This document shows positions 22,691 through 26,284 of a stretch of 26,284 nucleotides of DNA, piece by piece. Within the stretch, counting starts at the first letter, position 1; the number at the start of each line of letters is the position of its first letter. The stretch is from assembly GCA_027004315.1 (NCBI GenBank), contig JALTHV010000180.1:1-26284 (forward strand). Direction: 5' to 3'. Made by a program: the position numbers and the translations under genes. Source of the DNA: Deltaproteobacteria bacterium (GTDB lineage Bacteria; Desulfobacterota; Dissulfuribacteria; Dissulfuribacterales; UBA3076). The notes under the pieces are model-generated. The model ran no database searches and had not been told where the DNA came from. It worked only from the letters and a program-made list of their open reading frames with translations.

Positions 22691-23971
22691 GACAAGGTCA
22701 TAGAGATATTGCAGCCCAAGACCAATTTGAGGGCCAGGGTGAGGGTGCCAGGCTCAAAGAGCATCACACAGCGGGTCTTGGTGATCGCCTCCCTGGCCGA
22801 TGGAGAAAGCGAGCTGGAAGGTCCGCTAGACAGTGAGGACACACTACTCCTGAGGAATAGCCTCAGATTACTGGGTATTCCTATCCAGGATAGAGGCCCA
22901 GACTGGACAGTAGGGGGCCAAGGTGGAAGGATCCTGCCCACGAGTCAGGCACTCTATCTCGGCAATAACGGTACAGGGATACGTTTTGTCACCTCTCTGG
23001 TCTGCCTGGGCCAAGGCACGTACAGACTCACAGGGACCAGGAGGATGTCCGAAAGACCGATAGCCCCCTTGCTCAAGGCCCTGGAGGCATGGGGAGCCGG
23101 GGCAAGGAGCATAGAGGGAAACGGCTGTCCACCGGTAGAGATAGATGCCCATGGGCTTGATGGCGGAGAGGCCCTGCTCTCTGCCTCAAAGAGCAGCCAA
23201 TATCTATCCTCCATGTTACTTGTAGGACCCTATACGAGGGATCTGGCCCGGATCAGGCTGGATGGCCCCCTGGTCTCCAGGCCATATGTGGACCTGACCC
23301 TGGCCGTGATGGCCGCATTCGGGATAGAGGTGCGGGAAGAAGGGGGCTCTTTTCTTGTACCTCAAGAGACCTACAGGGCCAGAGAATATCCCATAGAAGG
23401 AGATGCATCCAGCGCCTCCTATTTCTGGGCAGCAGCAGCGGTGACAGGTGGCAGGATAACAGTAGAAAACATCCCTTCAGATTCTCTCCAGGGAGATGCC
23501 GTATTTGCAGACATCCTTGCCACTATGGGTTGCTCTGTAGAAAAGGGACCAGCAGGAATCACGGTCCAGGGACCTCCCTGGGACATGCTCAAGGCCATAG
23601 ATATAGACATGGGAAAGTGGCCTGATCTGGTCCCGAGCCTCGCAGTGGTAGCTGCCTTTGCCAATGGGACCAGTGTCATCAGAAACGTGGCCCACCTGAG
23701 GATAAAAGAGACAGACAGGCTGAAGGCACTGGCACAGGAACTCTCCAAGACAGGTGCCTCAGTAGAGGAACTGGAAGATGGATTGGTAATAAAGGGGACA
23801 CAGGACATGCATGGGACCGTGATAGACACCTACAGAGATCACAGGATGGCCATGGCCTTTGCAGTCACTGGGCTGAGGGTCCCTGGGATCAAGATCAGGG
23901 ATCCTGACTGTGTCCAGAAGTCGTTTCCATCCTTCTGGGAGTCTTGGCAGGAGATTGGAGTTACCCTGTGA
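22679..23971 (+). CDS. aroA: 3-phosphoshikimate 1-carboxyvinyltransferase (EPSP synthase)
   Basis: This 430-residue enzyme joins shikimate-3-phosphate and phosphoenolpyruvate. Visible are VRVPGSKSITQRVLVIASLADGES (substrate-binding Lys-Ser), LGNNGTGIRF (the NAGT loop), GTRRMSERPIAPLLKALEAWGA, SSQYLSSMLL, EGDASSASYF, KETDRLKALAQELSKTGA and TYRDHRMAMAFAVTGLR. The only workable start is GTG 22679 with AGGAGG upstream, both inside MITE J; TTG 22661 is in frame but poorly placed relative to that site. The first four residues (VNGY, read as MNGY) come from the element and replace an original MVLLSR. It follows aroE in the pathway and in the operon. The loop reads Phe where E. coli AroA has Pro101. 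Confidence 0.93.
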   Translation: MNGYDKVIEILQPKTNLRARVRVPGSKSITQRVLVIASLADGESELEGPLDSEDTLLLRNSLRLLGIPIQDRGPDWTVGGQGGRILPTSQALYLGNNGTGIRFVTSLVCLGQGTYRLTGTRRMSERPIAPLLKALEAWGAGARSIEGNGCPPVEIDAHGLDGGEALLSASKSSQYLSSMLLVGPYTRDLARIRLDGPLVSRPYVDLTLAVMAAFGIEVREEGGSFLVPQETYRAREYPIEGDASSASYFWAAAAVTGGRITVENIPSDSLQGDAVFADILATMGCSVEKGPAGITVQGPPWDMLKAIDIDMGKWPDLVPSLAVVAAFANGTSVIRNVAHLRIKETDRLKALAQELSKTGASVEELEDGLVIKGTQDMHGTVIDTYRDHRMAMAFAVTGLRVPGIKIRDPDCVQKSFPSFWESWQEIGVTL

Positions 23972-24006
23972 CCGGGTATAATTGAAAGATAAAGGCAGGA
24001 CCTGAC

Positions 24007-24663
24007 ATGGTACCGATTTTGACATTCATTGGCTGGCACAACTCTGGCAAGACCTCTGTAATCAGAAAAGTAGCACAGTCATTACGTGACAGGGGATATA
24101 ACATAGCGATAATTAAATCGACCGAGCATACAGGACTGGACCTCGACTCACCTGGTTCAGACTCGTACCTATACAGAAGAGACGGTATAGAATCCGTGGC
24201 ACTGGCCTGCCCTGATGAGCTGATCCTGTTCCAGGGAAACCCCAGAGAGCAACTGAGGCACTTGGCATTTCGTCTATTCCCTGATGCGGATCTGGTGATC
24301 TGTGAAGGCTTCAAACACGTCTCTGGGATCCCAAAGATCGAGGTCACACGGGCCGCTGTCTCTAAAGAACCTCTCCTTGGCAGAGTCCCTGACGTAATGG
24401 CTGTGGTATCAGATTATGATATATCTTTTGATAGGGTCTTTAAAACAGATCAAGTCACAGGGCTTACAGACTTTATAGAGACCAGCTTTTTAAAGGATAG
24501 AGGAGATGACGTCTCTCTATTCGTAAACGGCCAGGAGATCTCTCTAAAGAAGTTTGTCCGCAGGTCACTTGAGGGTACAGTCCTCGGCTTTATCAGGTCT
24601 CTGCATTCCACTGAAGGTGCAAAAAGAGTGGAACTCTGCATAGAGCTCAAAGCTGAAAGATAG
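24007..24663 (+). CDS. mobB: Molybdopterin-guanine dinucleotide biosynthesis protein MobB
   Basis: This 218-residue P-loop GTP-binding protein aids conversion of molybdopterin to the guanine dinucleotide form used by formate dehydrogenases and related molybdo/tungsto-enzymes. It opens ILTFIGWHNSGKTSVIRKVAQSL with Walker A at 9-17, then IIKSTEHTGLDLDSPGSDSYLYRRDG and ADLVICEGFKH (Walker B-like), all typical of MobB. About 50 C-terminal residues (from VSLFVNGQEISLKKFVRRSLEG) form an extra tail often found in MobB of this group. ATG 24007 follows aroA by 35 bp; a TATAAT at 23977-23982 with a weak TTGGAG might give it its own promoter. No MobA or molybdoenzyme gene is in the window. Confidence 0.9.
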   Translation: MVPILTFIGWHNSGKTSVIRKVAQSLRDRGYNIAIIKSTEHTGLDLDSPGSDSYLYRRDGIESVALACPDELILFQGNPREQLRHLAFRLFPDADLVICEGFKHVSGIPKIEVTRAAVSKEPLLGRVPDVMAVVSDYDISFDRVFKTDQVTGLTDFIETSFLKDRGDDVSLFVNGQEISLKKFVRRSLEGTVLGFIRSLHSTEGAKRVELCIELKAER

Positions 24664-24677
24664 AAGATAAAAACCTA

Positions 24678-24713
24678 GGGCTTAAAACCATCAGACCGTT
24701 GAGCTTTAAGCCT
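24678..24713. promoter_or_regulatory. Hairpin in the mobB-Smr spacer
   Basis: GGGCTTAAA (24678-24686) pairs with TTTAAGCCT (24705-24713), nine pairs including one G-T, across an 18-nt loop. It lies immediately before the Smr gene's GTG 24718. It could attenuate or terminate; no T-tract follows. Confidence 0.35.
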
Positions 24714-24717
24714 CCAT

Positions 24718-25452
24718 GTGAGTTACAGTATGAAGCCCTTGATGAGCCAGCCATTTTCAAACCTGCAGCAGATGCTATCAGAGCTAAAAAGGTGCACTCC
24801 CTTAGATAAAGATGGTGTACCCGGGCATGACAGCTCAAGGCCCTCATCCGGAAAAGGGACACAGGGACATCAGGAAGAAAGACTCTTCCTTCAGGCCATG
24901 AGAGGTGTAATCCCCCTGGATTCAGCCAAGATCAACAAGGCCCCAGGTCCTCCTCCAAAAAAGAGGCCAGTCTCCTCACATGAGGATGAACAGGCCTTGG
25001 TACTCAAGGAACTCAAGGCCATCATAGAAGGCAGGAGGCCTATTCCTGTACACAATACTCCTGAATATGTGGAGTGGACCTGGAGGGGCAGCAATAATCC
25101 CAGACTTGCCAAGAGGCTTCACCATGGGGACTTTGCAGTCCAGGCCTATTGTGAACTGCATGGAATGGATTCAGTCGAGGCCCTCACAGCCTGCGAATCT
25201 TTCTTTGCCCAGGCCCTTGCAGAGGGAAAGAGATGCATTGCCCTCATCCACGGAAGAGGACTGTCCTCTCCGGGGAGACCTGTCCTCAAGGAAACGATAA
25301 CAAGATGGCTTATCAGGGGGTCTTACAGACGCTTTGTCCTGTCCTTCAGCAGCGCACCTATCTGGGACGGTGGTGCAGGCGTCACCTATGTGCTACTCAA
25401 GAGGCACCCAATGAAGCATATCCCTGAGAAAAAGGCCAAGAAGAAGTGGTAA
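24718..25452 (+). CDS. Smr-domain protein
   Basis: This 244-residue protein has a C-terminal Smr domain (about residues 135-230): AYCELHGMDSVEALTACESFFAQAL (LHGM motif), CIALIHGRGLSSP (HGRG) and GGAGVTYVLL. Smr domains, alone or at the end of MutS2, are nucleases or RNA/DNA-binding modules, in some cases acting in ribosome rescue or suppressing recombination. The N-terminal 110 residues are charged and Pro/Lys-rich with no recognised fold. The basic tail HIPEKKAKKKW could bind nucleic acid. GTG 24718 and ATG 24730 are both possible starts; neither has a good Shine-Dalgarno. The end overlaps tmk by 7 bp, which indicates co-transcription. The exact substrate is unknown. Confidence 0.85.
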   Translation: MSYSMKPLMSQPFSNLQQMLSELKRCTPLDKDGVPGHDSSRPSSGKGTQGHQEERLFLQAMRGVIPLDSAKINKAPGPPPKKRPVSSHEDEQALVLKELKAIIEGRRPIPVHNTPEYVEWTWRGSNNPRLAKRLHHGDFAVQAYCELHGMDSVEALTACESFFAQALAEGKRCIALIHGRGLSSPGRPVLKETITRWLIRGSYRRFVLSFSSAPIWDGGAGVTYVLLKRHPMKHIPEKKAKKKW

Positions 25453-26060
25453 AGGCATCTGGGCAGAAGCGACGTGGATACCTAGTGGTAATAGAGGGCA
25501 TCGACGGTGCCGGAAAGAGCACGCTGGCCCGCAACATCTATCTCCGCCTCGTAGATAAGGGCCTTCCCACTGTCCTCACATTTGAACCCACGGACGGCCC
25601 CTGGGGAAAGCAGCTGCGTCTGAGTCTCTCGGCGCCTGTGCGGCTGACCCCAAAAGAGGAGTTGGAACTCTTTATCAGAGATAGACGAGAACATATAGAT
25701 AAAGTCATCCATCCGTCTCTCCAACAGGGAAAGATCGTAGTCTGCGATCGCTACTACTTTTCTACCATGGCATATCAGGGGGCCAGAGGCCTTGATCCAG
25801 AGGTCATCAGGGGAAAAAATGAGGCCTTTGCCCCCAGGCCTGATCTGGTGTTCCTGCTGGAGCTTGACCCTGAGATGGCATTGAAGCGCATTAGGGAAGG
25901 ACGTTGTGAGACCCCTGACAGATTCGAACAGCTTGCATATCTCAAAAAGGTAAAAAAGATCTTCGACGGCCTTACTGACCCCTTTGTGGTCCGTATCGAT
26001 GCCTCTCTTCCCCCTGGAGACCTGCTTGACCGGGCCTGGGAAAGGCTATTTTCACCTTAA
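25446..26060 (+). CDS. tmk: Thymidylate kinase
   Basis: This 204-residue enzyme phosphorylates dTMP to dTDP. It has VVIEGIDGAGKSTLARNI with the P-loop (18-26), TFEPTDGPWGKQLR (the family's (R/F)EP motif), CDRYYFSTMAYQGARG (DRY motif and base-binding Tyr-Gln), DLVFLLELDPEMALKRI, and a LID stretch REGRCETPDRFEQ. The LID lacks the Arg-rich pattern of the E. coli type, while the P-loop is GAGKS. The GTG start at 25446 lies inside the Smr gene (7-bp overlap). It is the last gene of the + strand block; no clear terminator hairpin follows before MITE K. Confidence 0.95.
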   Translation: MVKASGQKRRGYLVVIEGIDGAGKSTLARNIYLRLVDKGLPTVLTFEPTDGPWGKQLRLSLSAPVRLTPKEELELFIRDRREHIDKVIHPSLQQGKIVVCDRYYFSTMAYQGARGLDPEVIRGKNEAFAPRPDLVFLLELDPEMALKRIREGRCETPDRFEQLAYLKKVKKIFDGLTDPFVVRIDASLPPGDLLDRAWERLFSP

Positions 26061-26111
26061 TTTTTTATGACTATTGAGTTAGCTCCGCTTCAGTGTATGA
26101 TTTGTGATTAT

Positions 26112-26284
26112 GTAACTTCTCAATAAGTGGAGGCTTCTTTTTGGTAACCGATCACAGGGTGCTTCTTTTGGAAACGATTTGCGTTAGCCCTGTAGTTTTC
26201 TTGGTTTTTGCAGCATTGGAAACCCCGGCTCCGTAGCGCAGTAACTGTTCACGTCTCCGGCCAGCGGTAGCCTTTTTTCAGGGT
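26112..26284. mobile_element. MITE copy K (outer type), right end beyond the window
   Basis: It opens with GTAACTTCTCAATAAGT (26112-26128), then GTAACCGATCACAGGGTGC as in copy A. The interior is inverted relative to A: GGAAACGATTTGCG, GCCCTGTAG, TTTGCAGCATTGGAAACC. It is interrupted at 26241 by copy L. The left flanking 8 bp are GTGATTAT; the right flank is not visible. Confidence 0.8.
26241..26284. mobile_element. MITE copy L (inner type) nested in copy K, 3' partial
   Basis: It starts GTAACTGTTCAC (26241-26252), then GTCTCCGGCCAGCGGTAG and CCTTTTTTCAGGGT, the first hairpin arm of copy C. The window ends inside the arm. The last K bases before it are GTAGCGCA, the expected left target duplication. 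The junction falls in what is the loop centre in copy A. Confidence 0.8.

Noticed and set aside
3937..26284. Possible CRISPR or other spaced repeat array
   Set aside because: The repeats are palindromic, 50-255 bp, scattered between genes, and flanked by 8-bp duplications; there is no regular spacer arrangement and no cas gene.

Overview
The window looks like a chromosomal segment of a Gram-negative anaerobe, most likely a member of the Desulfobacterota (former Deltaproteobacteria). This rests on gene content only: a fused alpha/beta carboxyltransferase with its own biotin carboxylase and biotinyl protein, a DHH-CBS-tRNA nucleotidyltransferase fusion, a YeeE/YedE sulfur-compound permease, and heavy use of AGG (Arg) and ATA (Ile) codons in the housekeeping genes. 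No rRNA, tRNA, CRISPR array, prophage or transposase gene was recognised.

Layout. Positions 1-3840 hold the end of a BREX phage-defence locus on the + strand: an AlbA/HATPase-type ATP-binding protein (5' end outside the window), PglZ type B, and a BrxL gene that stops after its N-terminal domain. Next come rluD (+), then on the - strand an acetyl-CoA carboxylase cluster (accC, fused carboxyltransferase, biotinyl protein; 10336 down to 5740). After these are dusB (+) and a YeeE/YedE transporter (+). A - strand block runs usp, DHH-CBS-cca fusion, site-2 protease, trpS, scpA (19085 down to 13100). A + strand block runs aconitase, aroE, aroA, mobB, Smr-domain protein, tmk (19731 to 26060). Many genes overlap or nearly touch, so these are probably operons.

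The dominant non-gene feature is a dense set of non-autonomous, hairpin-forming mobile elements in the intergenic spaces. There are about eleven full, nested, collapsed or relic copies, together roughly 1.7 kb. They have two kinds of terminal inverted repeat, GTAACTTCTCAATAAGT and GTAACCGTTCAC, and most are bounded by 8-bp target-site duplications (for example TTGTTATT, ATATTTTC, GACAAGGT). GTAA ends plus 8-bp duplications are typical of IS66-family transposition, so I interpret them as IS66-type MITEs mobilised in trans.

The most striking case is the copy at 22518-22690. It inserted into the seventh to ninth codons of aroA, cut the gene off from its original ATG (22492), and now appears to supply a new Shine-Dalgarno sequence and a GTG start from its own terminal repeat. 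Other copies sit inside operons. Two have lost their long palindrome, and the arms of the intact ones show compensatory base changes.
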